DNA of 64,000 nucleotides from Roseiarcus sp963806935 (GTDB taxonomy: Bacteria; Pseudomonadota; Alphaproteobacteria; Rhizobiales; Beijerinckiaceae): assembly GCA_963806935.1 (NCBI GenBank), contig CAWEAT010000013.1:46622-110621 (forward strand), given 5' to 3'. The translations under genes were made by a program, and so were the position numbers. Below are positions 35,730-44,838 of this stretch, in pieces. Under the pieces are notes generated by a model that did no database searches, was not told the origin of the DNA, and worked only from the letters and a program-made list of their open reading frames with translations. Position 1 is the first letter of the stretch. Each line of letters starts with the position of its first letter.

Positions 35730-36026
35730 ATGAAGCGCGACGAGATTATCGAGAGATTGAGGGAGCGCGAGGCTGACTTGCGGGCGCATGGCGTCACCCA
35801 TGCCGCCTTGTTCGGGTCCTTCGCGCGTGGCGAGCAGCGACCCGATAGCGACATCGACATTCTCGTTGATCTCGACCCTGCCATTGTCGCCACGATGTTC
35901 GACTATGCGGGGGTCAAGGTTTACGTCGCAAGCCTGTTCCAAGGCTCCGTTGACGTGATCGACAGGGAAGCCTTGAAACCCCGTGTCCGACCTCGCGCGA
36001 CCGCCGACGCGATCTATGCTTTCTGA
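35730..36026 (+). CDS. mntA: MntA-type minimal nucleotidyltransferase antitoxin
   Basis: The 98-residue protein has the nucleotidyltransferase motif GSFARGEQRPDSDIDILVDLD, i.e. GS followed by DxD, with both metal-binding aspartates. MntA antitoxins AMPylate the HepT toxin to silence it. The ATG at 35730 is chosen because the upstream open frame runs through the repeat element. The 3' end overlaps the HepT gene by 11 bases. Confidence 0.87.
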   Translation: MKRDEIIERLREREADLRAHGVTHAALFGSFARGEQRPDSDIDILVDLDPAIVATMFDYAGVKVYVASLFQGSVDVIDREALKPRVRPRATADAIYAF

Positions 36027-36333
36027 CGTTGAACGGGACGCGCTCGAGGACATAGGCGACAACATTGCCCGTGCGATGCGGTTCATTGACGGCTTCGACC
36101 TTGACGGTTTCCTTGCTGACGACAAGACCTTTTACGCCGCGACGCGCTGCCTTGAAATTATCTCCGAAGCGTCGCGCCGGCTGCCGTCCACCTTCAAGGA
36201 CCGGTTTCCGAACATTCCGTGGAGGGACGTGGCCGGTTCGGGGAGCATCTACCGCCACAACTACGAGGACGTTCAGGAGCGCCGGGTCTGGAAAACGATT
36301 CACGAAGCCCTCCCCCGCTCCGCGCTGTTGTAG
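36016..36333 (+). CDS. hepT: HepT-like (HEPN/DUF86) protein
   Basis: The 105-residue helical protein matches the HepT/DUF86 pattern: LEDIGDNIARAMRFIDG, then FPNIPWRDVAG and a C-terminal RHNYEDV. HepT toxins are HEPN RNases using an R-x4-6-H motif. Here the segment reads AGSGSIYRHNY, with Gly where the usual Arg stands. I recall a DUF86 subgroup with a similar G-x-x-x-R-H-x-Y pattern, so the change may be inherited rather than a recent loss. Activity is uncertain. Confidence 0.85.
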   Translation: MLSDVERDALEDIGDNIARAMRFIDGFDLDGFLADDKTFYAATRCLEIISEASRRLPSTFKDRFPNIPWRDVAGSGSIYRHNYEDVQERRVWKTIHEALPRSALL

Positions 36334-36594
36334 ACGCCGAGTTGCGCGCGTGATTTTCGCCCACGCCGCGCCCGCCGACGGCGAAGACCTCACCAGCCAG
36401 CTCGTACTGCGACGATCATTCTGGCTCCTCTGTCCTCCGGAAGGATCAAGGGGCAATTGGCCGACTGTCGCGGAGCAGCAGATGCCCCCACGCCCGGCCC
36501 CGCCCGCCGATTTCCAAAAACCCGCGAACTGCCCTATTGCCTGCCGCGCATGAGTCCGGGCCGGTCCATCGGCCGCGCGGGAGATTGAGCGGGC

Positions 36595-38004
36595 ATGAAG
36601 CTGCCGGACCAGATCGGCCCTATCCACTTCGTCGGCATCGGCGGCATCGGCATGTCGGGCATTGCGGAAGTGCTCATCAACCTCGGCCACACGGTCCAAG
36701 GCTCGGACCTCTCCGACAACGCCAGCGTCAAGCGGCTGCGCGAGAAGGGCGCGACGATCGCAATCGGCCACGACAAGACGAATCTCGGCCAGGCCGCGGT
36801 GGTCGTCGTTTCATCCGCCGTCAAGCGCGACAATCCCGAGGTCGTCGCGGCGCGCGCGCGGCGCATTCCGGTCGTGCGGCGGGCCGAAATGCTCGCCGAG
36901 CTGATGCGGCTCAAGCAATGCATCGCGATCTCGGGAACCCACGGCAAGACGACCACGACCGCGCTGGTCGCGACGCTGCTCGAGGCGGCGGGGCTCGATC
37001 CGACCGTCATCAACGGCGGCATCATCAACGCCTACGGCGCCAACGCCCGGCTCGGGGCCGGCGACTGGATGGTGGTCGAGGCCGACGAAAGCGACGGCAC
37101 GTTCCTGAAGCTCCCGGCCGACATCGCGGTCGTGACCAACATCGACCCCGAGCACCTCGACCATTTCAAGACCTTCGACGCCATCAAGGACGCGTTTCTG
37201 GCGCTGGTCGAGAACCTTCCGTTTTACGGCTTCGCCGTCATGTGCCTCGATCATCCGACGGTCCAGGAGCTGGTCGGGCGCATCGAGGACCGCCGCGTCC
37301 TGACCTACGGCGAGAATCCGCAAGCCGACGCGCGTCTGCTCGACGTCAACCTTGCGGGCGGGCTCACCCGGTTTTCGGTCCTGATCCGGGAGCGGGCGAC
37401 AGGCCGCGCGACCTTCATCGACGACCTCGCGCTGCCGATGCCCGGCCGGCACAACGCGCTCAACGCGACCGCGGCGATCACGGTCGCGCACGCGCTCGGA
37501 GCCCCGATCGACGTCATTCGCAAGGCGATCGCGAGCTTCGGGGGCGTCAGGCGGCGTTTCACCCGCACGGGGACATGGAACGGCGTCGCCATATTCGACG
37601 ACTACGGCCATCATCCGGTCGAGATCGCGGCGGTCTTGAAGGCCGCGCGGGCGGCGACCGAGGGCAAGGTCATCGCCGTCATGCAGCCGCATCGGTTCAC
37701 GCGCCTGGCCTCGCTGTTCGACGCTTTCGCCACCTGCTTCAATGACGCCGACAGCGTGATCGTCGCCGATGTCTATCCTGCCGGAGAGCCGCCGATCGAC
37801 GGCGTCGACAAGAAGGCGCTTGTGACCGCGATCGCCGCTCACGGCCATCGCCATGCCCTTCTCCTGCCTTCGCCCGATAAACTGGCGGGCATGGTGCGCT
37901 CGCTGGCTCGGCCGGGCGACTATGTCGTCTGCCTGGGCGCCGGCTCGATCACGCAATGGGCCTATGCGCTGCCCGCTGAACTGGCCGCGCTCGACAAGCC
38001 CTGA
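36595..38004 (+). CDS. murC: UDP-N-acetylmuramate-L-alanine ligase
   Basis: MurC adds L-Ala to UDP-MurNAc. The 469-residue protein has the N-terminal HFVGIGGIGMSGIAE, the ATP loop SGTHGKTTTTALVA, the central NIDPEHLDHF and the C-terminal DDYGHHPVEI. The start is ATG 36595 after GAGCGGGC. murG, which usually precedes murC, is absent; upstream is a 261-base gap after the MntA/HepT pair. murB follows after five bases. Confidence 0.97.
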   Translation: MKLPDQIGPIHFVGIGGIGMSGIAEVLINLGHTVQGSDLSDNASVKRLREKGATIAIGHDKTNLGQAAVVVVSSAVKRDNPEVVAARARRIPVVRRAEMLAELMRLKQCIAISGTHGKTTTTALVATLLEAAGLDPTVINGGIINAYGANARLGAGDWMVVEADESDGTFLKLPADIAVVTNIDPEHLDHFKTFDAIKDAFLALVENLPFYGFAVMCLDHPTVQELVGRIEDRRVLTYGENPQADARLLDVNLAGGLTRFSVLIRERATGRATFIDDLALPMPGRHNALNATAAITVAHALGAPIDVIRKAIASFGGVRRRFTRTGTWNGVAIFDDYGHHPVEIAAVLKAARAATEGKVIAVMQPHRFTRLASLFDAFATCFNDADSVIVADVYPAGEPPIDGVDKKALVTAIAAHGHRHALLLPSPDKLAGMVRSLARPGDYVVCLGAGSITQWAYALPAELAALDKP

Positions 38005-38009
38005 AGCCG

Positions 38010-38948
38010 ATGAGCTTTCCTGACCTTGTCGAGGAGGTGAAGGCGAGCGCGCCCAAGCTGCGCGGGCGCATCGTCGCCAATGCGCCGATCGCCGAGGCCA
38101 CCTGGTTTCGCGTCGGCGGGCCGGCCCAGGCCCTGTTCTCTCCAGCCGATGAAGACGATCTCGCCTATCTCCTGGCCGCGCTCCCGCGCGCGACGCCGGT
38201 CACGGCGATCGGCCTCGGCTCGAACCTCATCGTGCGCGACGGCGGCGTCGAAGGCGTCGTCATCCGCCTCGGCGGCCGGGCGTTCGGCGCAGTCGAGATC
38301 CGGGATGGCTGCCGCGTCGCCGCCGGGTCGGCCGCGCCGGACCAGTTCGTCGCCAAGGCCGCGGCGGCAGCCGGCGTGGACGGCCTTGCATTCCTGCGCG
38401 GGGTGCCCGGGTCGATCGGCGGAGCGCTCAGGATGAACGCCGGCGCTCACGGCGGCGAGGTCAAGGACGTGCTGATCGAAGCGCGCGGCGTCGACCGGAC
38501 CGGGGCCAGGCGCGCGTTCTCCTGCGCTGAGATGGGCTTTTCCTATCGTCACAGCTCGGCGCCCGAGGACGTAATCTTCACCGCCGCGGTGTTTCAGGGC
38601 CGCCCGGGCGACCCGGCGGCGATCGAAGCCGAGATGGAGCGCATCACCCGGGCGCGGGAAGCCTCGCAGCCGATCCGCGAGAAGACCGGCGGCTCGACGT
38701 TCAAGAACCCGCCCGGCGCGAAAGCGTGGGAATTGATCGATCGCGCCCGATGCCGGGGCTTGCGGCTCGGCGACGCCGAGGTTTCGACCATGCATTGCAA
38801 CTTTCTCATCAATCGCGGTCAGGCGAGAGCCGCCGATCTCGAAGCGCTCGGCGAGGAGGTGCGGCGCCGGGTGCTCGAGGCGAGCGGGGTTCAGCTCGAG
38901 TGGGAGATCAAGCGGATCGGCGTCGGCCTCCCGCCCCGGCTCCGTTGA
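38010..38948 (+). CDS. murB: UDP-N-acetylenolpyruvoylglucosamine reductase
   Basis: MurB reduces enolpyruvyl-UDP-GlcNAc to UDP-MurNAc using FAD and NADPH. The 312 residues show the FAD-binding GLGSNLIVRDGG, the GVPGSIGGALRMNAGAHGGE segment, the SYRHSS region and the C-terminal GGSTFKNPPG. It is the last gene of this block before the dcw order is interrupted; ddlB, its usual neighbour, is missing. Confidence 0.96.
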   Translation: MSFPDLVEEVKASAPKLRGRIVANAPIAEATWFRVGGPAQALFSPADEDDLAYLLAALPRATPVTAIGLGSNLIVRDGGVEGVVIRLGGRAFGAVEIRDGCRVAAGSAAPDQFVAKAAAAAGVDGLAFLRGVPGSIGGALRMNAGAHGGEVKDVLIEARGVDRTGARRAFSCAEMGFSYRHSSAPEDVIFTAAVFQGRPGDPAAIEAEMERITRAREASQPIREKTGGSTFKNPPGAKAWELIDRARCRGLRLGDAEVSTMHCNFLINRGQARAADLEALGEEVRRRVLEASGVQLEWEIKRIGVGLPPRLR

Positions 38949-39256
38949 GCCTGACCGGTTTTAGGCCCAAGCGGTGGTGGGACGCGGCAAGTTCGTCGAC
39001 AGCTGCGGTTGGACCTCCGTTCGTGTGGGCCGAGCCCGGCCCGAGTCGAGAGGCTGCTTGAGCAGAAATCGGTGTTGCTTGGATAGATTATGCAATATAA
39101 TTCAATCCCTTATCATAATAACAGTAATGTAATGTATTTCTTTTGAGCCGCGCGTCGCCTTATCGTTCGAGTTGCAGAAGATCGCGGTTAAACGCTTGAA
39201 AAGTTTGAGTCGCGCGCAAAACTGAACACTGGTCATGCCTGTGCTTTTTCGCGCGC
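38949..39256. other. AT-rich gap downstream of murB
   Basis: These 308 bases lie between the convergent ends of murB and the 2OG oxygenase gene. Bases about 39080-39150 are very AT-rich for this genome (runs such as TTATGCAATATAATTCAATC). No gene or clear hairpin terminator is seen. It may mark the junction of a rearrangement that placed the oxygenase inside the dcw cluster. Confidence 0.45.
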
Positions 39257-40357
39257 TTACGCCTGCGCCGGCGCGGCTTTTCTCTCCGCCGCTTGGGGCT
39301 GACTCCGCTCAAGGCTTGCGCGCAAATTCGCCTGCCGCAGCCGCTCGCCGTCCTCGTCGAACAGGAACGTCAGGAACACATAGCGCCTGCCGCGCGCCAT
39401 GCGCGAGACCTGGTGCAGGATTGAGGCCGAAAACACGACCGCCGCTCCCGGGGCCGCCTTGAAGGTTTGCGGACTGTATTCCGGAAACGAAATCTCGCCG
39501 CCTTCGAAGTCGGCGTTGAGATTGATCGAGACCGCGAACCGGCGATGCGCGACCGAAATCCCCGTGTCGTCGCGATGAGGACCGAAATGCCCGCCGGTTT
39601 CGGTGTCGTACCGGGCGACGAGGTCGCGTTCGATCCGGGTGACGGACATCTGGAACGCCTTCCGGATCTCCGGAACGATCCGCCGCCCGATCCTGGCGCG
39701 AATCGCTCGAATCAGATGCGGATCGGTCAGGGGGAAATCGCGCCTGCGCTTCCAGCCGTCGTCGAAACGCTCGACCGACCGTCCGTCCGCATCCTGCATG
39801 AAGCCGCTTTCCCTGCCGCCGCCGCGCTCGAAGCAGTCGATGAGATGGCGGCAAAGCTCCGGCTCGAGAACGTCGGCAAGCGTGAGGATTGGCGCCGGCG
39901 GCCAATCGCCGACGGCCTGGCTCGGCGGCGGCGGCCGATCCAGCCGTCCGAGCACCCGCTCGTACTCATCCAACGGAGCAACATCGACGACCCGGAGCAT
40001 CCGATCGAGGACGACCCAGGCTCGGGCGACCCCAAGGGCCTTGGCGAGGCCCTCGCCGTCCCGCAGGAACCGGATCGACGGATATCGCGTCTCGAGCGCG
40101 CTCCACGAAGCCGAGTCCGAATCGGGGACGACAGCGAAGAAGGCGGCTTTACCGGCTTCGACGATGCGCTCACGGGCCGCGAGAGCCTGGAGCGCAGCAT
40201 CCGTCAACGGATCGCCGGCCGAGCCGAATAAGGCCAACGCGATCATGCGGCCGGGAAACGAATCGAAGGCAAAGCGATGGCGCCCCCGATTGAAGAGAAA
40301 GGCGCTGTCGCCGGGTTGAACGCCGGGCTTGAGCGCAAATTCGATTGGCTCGCTCAT
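39257..40357 (-). CDS. Peroxiredoxin-like domain fused to 2OG-Fe(II) prolyl-4-hydroxylase-type oxygenase
   Basis: The 366-residue protein has two parts. Residues about 10-140 resemble a peroxiredoxin/thioredoxin-like fold (PGVQPGDSAFLFN, GRMIALALFG) but contain no cysteine. Residues about 155-345 form a P4Hc-type dioxygenase with iron ligands H261 and D263 (GPHRDDTGIS) and H315 (SILHQVSR), and the 2-oxoglutarate arginine R324 or R325 (GRRYVFLTF). Such enzymes hydroxylate protein prolines or other substrates; the substrate here is unknown. It is encoded opposite to the dcw genes, exactly where ddlB normally lies between murB and ftsQ. Confidence 0.88.
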   Translation of the reverse strand: MSEPIEFALKPGVQPGDSAFLFNRGRHRFAFDSFPGRMIALALFGSAGDPLTDAALQALAARERIVEAGKAAFFAVVPDSDSASWSALETRYPSIRFLRDGEGLAKALGVARAWVVLDRMLRVVDVAPLDEYERVLGRLDRPPPPSQAVGDWPPAPILTLADVLEPELCRHLIDCFERGGGRESGFMQDADGRSVERFDDGWKRRRDFPLTDPHLIRAIRARIGRRIVPEIRKAFQMSVTRIERDLVARYDTETGGHFGPHRDDTGISVAHRRFAVSINLNADFEGGEISFPEYSPQTFKAAPGAAVVFSASILHQVSRMARGRRYVFLTFLFDEDGERLRQANLRASLERSQPQAAERKAAPAQA

Positions 40358-40468
40358 CGGACTTCCGGTCGATCCGCCTGCGCATCGACGCTTAGCCGGA
40401 AAAGCTTAAGGCTTGGCGAGGGTCTCGGTCCGGCGCGCCGAGCAATTCCGCCCGTTGGCTCGCGGGGG

Positions 40469-40483
40469 TTAACGTATCGTTAA
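40469..40483. promoter_or_regulatory. CtrA box 1 (TTAA-N7-TTAA)
   Basis: TTAACGTATCGTTAA is a perfect match to the full CtrA recognition sequence. It lies in the 508-base gap (40358-40865) between the oxygenase gene and ftsQ, 383 bases upstream of the ftsQ start. CtrA is the master cell-cycle regulator of alphaproteobacteria and is known to control division genes in Caulobacter. The gap otherwise shows no convincing gene. Confidence 0.72.
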
Positions 40484-40493
40484 GCCGTTGGAT

Positions 40494-40508
40494 TTAATCG
40501 TGTCTTAA
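40494..40508. promoter_or_regulatory. CtrA box 2 (TTAA-N7-TTAA)
   Basis: TTAATCGTGTCTTAA is a second perfect full CtrA site, 10 bases after the first; centres are 25 bases apart, between two and three helical turns. Tandem sites favour cooperative binding. They could serve the ftsQAZ promoter, the divergent oxygenase gene (start 40357), or both. Confidence 0.7.
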
Positions 40509-40865
40509 CTGTGCGTCCTCGTGCAGCGTTAGGGAATTGGCGGGCGATGAAGCCACTCGCAGTCCTCAGGACTGACCGGCGAACCGGGCGCACCGCGCTG
40601 CTCGGGCGCGAGCACGGCCCCGTTCGCTCGCTCGAGCGGGCGGCGGCGGCGGCAAATGCGCTCCCGCTTCCCAAGCGTTCCGCGAACATGACGCAAAAGA
40701 CGTCAACTGCGGCTCGCATCATATCCGGCCGGCAAATCTTAAACCGAATATTTACTATAAAGCCCAAGACTTCGCGCGAGGCGCCTATCGGGCTCCGGGT
40801 TGTCGCGGCGCGAGCCGCGCCGACCGTCATCTCAAGCCGGTTGCCTGGTGGGCGGAGGACGCAGC

Positions 40866-41807
40866 GTGCGGTTGTTGAGCGCGATGATCGGATGGGGACA
40901 GGCGGCCCGGCCGGGGTTGGCCGGCGTCGGCCTCGAAGCCCCTCCTCACAGGGTGGTGCTGCGCGGCGAGCGTTCGGCGCAGGCGTCGCTGCGCTGGCCA
41001 ATCCGACTGGACCGCCCCGCGCCGCGCAAGCTCGAGATCGCCCTCACCGTCGCTGTTCTCGTCGGCTCGGCTCTTCTCGGCGCCGAACGCGGCGGACAAC
41101 TCGATGCGGTGACCGCCCAATATGGCGGCGTCGGGGATTGGGTCACCCGCACGCTGAGGCTCGGCGTCCGAGTCGTCACGGTCTCCGGCGCGACCCACAT
41201 GAGCGAGCGCAAGATCCTGGCCATCGCTGGCGTCGACAGCAGCAAATCGCTGCCGTTCTTCGACGTCGCCGAGGCGCGGGCGAGGCTCGAGTCCGATCCG
41301 CTGATCAAACAGGCAAGCGTGCGCAAACTCTACCCCGACCGGCTGGTGATCGAGATCATCGAGCGCACGCCCTACGCCGTCTGGCAGAAGGACGGCGACG
41401 TCCACGCGATCGCAGCCGATGGCGCGTCGATCGACGAGGTCAGCGACGGCCGATACGCCGGCCTTCCCTTCGTCGTCGGCGAGGGGGCGAACGAGCGGGT
41501 GGGCGAGTTCGTCGCCCTGCTCCAGGTTATGGACGAATTGAAGCCGCGCGTCGAAGCAGGCGTTCTGGTCGACCAGCGGCGGTGGAATCTGCGGTTGAAA
41601 TCAGGCATCGACGTCAAGCTGCCGGAATCGAATCCGGAAGCCGCGATCGTCGAGCTCCTGACCCTCCAGCGCCAGTCCCGCATCCTGGATAAGGACGTGC
41701 TCGCGCTCGATTTCCGGGTTCCGGGCCGGGTGTTCGTGCGCCTGTCCGAGGAGGCCGCGGCCGCCTGGGCGGAGGCCCACACGGCCAAGAAGGGCCCCCA
41801 GCCATGA
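40866..41807 (+). CDS. ftsQ: Cell division protein FtsQ
   Basis: FtsQ is a bitopic divisome scaffold. The GTG at 40866 is favoured by a strong SD (GGAGG, eight bases upstream) over the longer frame from 40800. The 313-residue protein has a cytoplasmic tail, one membrane segment (KLEIALTVAVLVGSALLG), a POTRA domain (VRVVTVSGATHMSERKILAIAGV) and the FtsQ beta domain (YPDRLVIEIIERTPYAVWQ). The stop overlaps ftsA by four bases. Confidence 0.94.
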   Translation: MRLLSAMIGWGQAARPGLAGVGLEAPPHRVVLRGERSAQASLRWPIRLDRPAPRKLEIALTVAVLVGSALLGAERGGQLDAVTAQYGGVGDWVTRTLRLGVRVVTVSGATHMSERKILAIAGVDSSKSLPFFDVAEARARLESDPLIKQASVRKLYPDRLVIEIIERTPYAVWQKDGDVHAIAADGASIDEVSDGRYAGLPFVVGEGANERVGEFVALLQVMDELKPRVEAGVLVDQRRWNLRLKSGIDVKLPESNPEAAIVELLTLQRQSRILDKDVLALDFRVPGRVFVRLSEEAAAAWAEAHTAKKGPQP

Positions 41808-43116
41808 GCAAGCCGCTCGCGCCGCGCATGCGCCAGATCCCGGCGCGCAAGAGCGCCCTGCTGTCGGTGCTCGATGTTGGCGCTTCGAAGATCGTTTGCC
41901 TGATCGCGCGGCTGACGCCGATGGAGCCCTCGGAGGCGCTGCGCGGGCGCACCCACCGCTGCAAGGTGCTCGGCGTCGGCCACCAGCGGTCGGTCGGCGT
42001 CAAAGGCGGCGCAGTGATCGATTTGCGGTCGGCGGAACACGCCGCGCGGCTGGCCATCGACGCGGCCGAGCGCATGGCGGGCGTCGAGGTTGGAGGCGTC
42101 ATCGTCAACATGTCAGGCGGCCGCCTGGCCTCGCGTCGCCGCAGCGCCGAGGCAGCGCTGCGCGGCAAGACCGTGGCCGAGCACGACATTCAACGGGTTT
42201 TCGAGACTGCGGCGCTGGCCAACGTGGAGCCCGGACGAACAACTCTGCATGCGCTTCCGACCGCCTTCAAACTCGATGCGACACGCGACATTCATGATCC
42301 GAAGGGCATGGTCGGGGCCGAACTCGGGGTCGACCTTCATGTCGCGACCTGCGATTCGGCCGCCGCGCGCAACCTGATGCTGGTGATCGAGCGCTGCCAT
42401 TTGCGGGTCGAGGCGATGGTGGCGACGCCTTACGCCGCCGGGCTGTCGACGCTGGTCGACGACGAGGCGGAGCTCGGCGCCGCGGTGGTCGATTTCGGCG
42501 GCGGCTCGACTACCGTCGGCGTGTTCTCCGGCGGGCGGCTCATCCATGTCGATGCGGTCGCCCTCGGCGGCATTCACGTGACCAGGGACGTGGCGCGCGG
42601 CCTCAATGTCTCGGTCAGCGACGCCGAACGGCTGAAGACGCTCTACGGCGCCTGCATCGCTTCGGCGTCCGACGATCGCGAAACCATCGCCGCCCATCGG
42701 CTCGGCGACGACATGGATCATCCGAGCCACCTGCCGAAGTCCGAGCTCACCCAAATCATCCGCCCGCGCGTCGAGGAGATCCTCGAGCTCGTGCGTGACC
42801 GGCTGCGCGCGTCCGGACACGCCGCCCAGGCCGGCCGCAGACTGGTGATGACCGGAGGCGCGTGCCAGCTCACCGGCATGCCGGAGCTCGCGCGCGCGAT
42901 CATCTCCAACCAGGCGCGGATCGGTCGGCCGCTCGGGATCGAGGGGCTGCCGAGTCCGGCAAGAGCCCCGCTTTCGCGGCCGCGGTCGGTCTGATGGTTT
43001 ATCCGCAGATGGCGGGGCTCGAATATCACGAAGTCACGCGCCAGTTCTCGCGTCCCCGTCAGGGCGAAGGCGGGTACGCGGCTCGGGTCGGACGTTGGCT
43101 CAAGGAGAGTTTCTGA
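41804..43116 (+). pseudogene. ftsA: Cell division protein FtsA with a C-terminal frame break
   Basis: FtsA is the actin-like tether of FtsZ to the membrane. The start overlaps ftsQ (ATGA). The protein shows phosphate-1 (LSVLDVGASKIVCLIA), phosphate-2 (AVVDFGGGSTTVGVF) and adenosine (VMTGGACQLTGMPELA) motifs. The open frame stops at 42994 after a non-homologous tail. The expected end (GKSPAFAAAVGLMVYP, then GYAARVGRWLKESF) continues to 43116 in another frame. The switch is at about 42950-42953, and restoring one base gives 437 residues, a normal length. As read, the protein would lose its membrane-targeting amphipathic helix. FtsA is usually essential, so a sequence error is likely. Confidence 0.9.
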
Positions 43117-43213
43117 GACGCGTTAGAGGCGCTCGCCTGCGGCGAGGGCGCTAAGTGAGAGAAAATACGCATTTAAATCGGCGCCGGCGGGCGTCCAACG
43201 CAACGAGGCAAGC

Positions 43214-44833
43214 ATGTCGATCAATCTGAAAGCGCCCGAACTCAGGGAACTGAAGCCACGCATCATGGTGTGCGGAGTTGGCGGCGCCGGCGGCAACGCG
43301 GTCAACAACATGATCGTCTCCGGCCTGTCCGGCGTCGACTTCATCGTCGCCAACACCGACGCCCAGGCGCTGACGTCCTCGCGCGCCGAACGGATCATTC
43401 AAATGGGCCTGCAGGTCACGGAAGGGCTCGGCGCCGGGTCCAAGCCCGAAGTGGGCAAGGCCGCCGCCGAAGAGGCGCTCGAGGAGATCCGCGATCACCT
43501 CGCCGGCGCCCACATGGTGTTCGTCACCGCCGGCATGGGCGGGGGCACCGGCACGGGCGCGGCGCCTGTCATCGCGAGGGCTGCCCGCGAACTCGGCATT
43601 CTCACCGTCGGCGTCGTCACCAAGCCGTTCCATTTCGAGGGCGGACGCCGCATGCGGGTGGCGGAGAACGGCATCACCGACCTCCAGAAGGCTGTCGACA
43701 CGCTGATCATCATTCCCAATCAGAACCTGTTCCGCGTCGCCAACGAAAAGACCACCTTCGCCGACGCGTTCTCAATGGCCGACCAGGTGCTCTATTCCGG
43801 CGTCGCCTGCATCACCGACCTGATGGTGAAGGAGGGGCTCATCAATCTCGACTTCGCCGACGTGCGGTCGATCATGAGCGAAATGGGCAAAGCCATGATG
43901 GGAACCGGCGAAGCGGCGGGCGACAAGCGCGCAGTGCAGGCCGCCGAGGCCGCGATCGCCAATCCGCTGCTCGACGAAACCTCGATGCGAGGGGCGCGGG
44001 GCCTTCTCATCTCGATCACCGGCGGCAACGATCTCACGCTCTATGAGGTCGATGAGGCCGCGAGCCGAATTCGCCAGGAGGTCGACGAGGAGGCCAACAT
44101 CATCCTCGGCGCCACCTTCAATTCGGCGCTCGACGGCGTCGTGCGCGTCTCGGTCGTGGCGACCGGCATCGATCAGGCCGCAATCGCCCAAATCGAGCCA
44201 GTCAACTTCCAGCCGCGGATCGAAGCGATGGCGCGCCCGCGCGTCTTCGCGCCGCTGCGCTCCGCTGCGGCGCCGGCCGATATCGACGCGGCCTCAGCGT
44301 CCGCCGCCTACGACGGCGCCTTCCAGCCGGCGGCGCAGGTCAGCGCCTTCCCGGAACCCATCGAGCCCCACCGCGAAATGGAATACGAGGATTCGGAGCA
44401 GTCGGAATTCATCCCCCCTGCCCCGGAGCAGCCGATGACGCGCGCGACCCGCATGCCGCAAATCGAGGACTTGCCGCAGGTGGCGCAGAACCAGATCCGC
44501 GCGCTGCGCGAAGCTCAGGGCGCCTCGCCCGCGCCGGAAACACGGCGCCGGTCGCTCCTGGAGAAATTGGCGGCGTTCGGCATCACCCGCCACGAGGATG
44601 AGCCCGCTCCGGCGCCGGTCGCCGCCGTAGCCCCGGCGCCGGTGACGCCGCTTCATCGGCCGTCTCCCGTCGCCCCGACTCAGGCTGACCTCGGCCGTCC
44701 CCAACCCCGGCAGCAGCCGCAGCGCCCGACCGCCGCCGCTCCCAGCTCCCACGTCAAACCCGTTCCCCGTCCTCCCGTTTCGGAAGACGATCATCTCGAC
44801 ATCCCGGCGTTCCTGCGCCGGCAGCAAAACTGA
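43214..44833 (+). CDS. ftsZ: Cell division GTPase FtsZ
   Basis: This tubulin-like GTPase forms the Z ring. The 539-residue protein has the nucleotide-binding GVGGAGGNAVNNM (about 21-33), the tubulin signature GMGGGTGTGAAPV, and NLDFADVRSIM in the polymerisation region. A long Pro/Ala-rich linker (about 340-520) leads to the C-terminal peptide DIPAFLRRQQN, which binds FtsA. The length is typical of the long-linker FtsZ1 of Hyphomicrobiales. Confidence 0.98.
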   Translation: MSINLKAPELRELKPRIMVCGVGGAGGNAVNNMIVSGLSGVDFIVANTDAQALTSSRAERIIQMGLQVTEGLGAGSKPEVGKAAAEEALEEIRDHLAGAHMVFVTAGMGGGTGTGAAPVIARAARELGILTVGVVTKPFHFEGGRRMRVAENGITDLQKAVDTLIIIPNQNLFRVANEKTTFADAFSMADQVLYSGVACITDLMVKEGLINLDFADVRSIMSEMGKAMMGTGEAAGDKRAVQAAEAAIANPLLDETSMRGARGLLISITGGNDLTLYEVDEAASRIRQEVDEEANIILGATFNSALDGVVRVSVVATGIDQAAIAQIEPVNFQPRIEAMARPRVFAPLRSAAAPADIDAASASAAYDGAFQPAAQVSAFPEPIEPHREMEYEDSEQSEFIPPAPEQPMTRATRMPQIEDLPQVAQNQIRALREAQGASPAPETRRRSLLEKLAAFGITRHEDEPAPAPVAAVAPAPVTPLHRPSPVAPTQADLGRPQPRQQPQRPTAAAPSSHVKPVPRPPVSEDDHLDIPAFLRRQQN

Positions 44834-44838
44834 TTCGG

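Noticed and set aside
40511..40865. Open frame upstream of ftsQ as a remnant of ddlB
   Set aside because: Its translation shows no D-Ala-D-Ala ligase motif. The SD-backed GTG at 40866 explains ftsQ without it.
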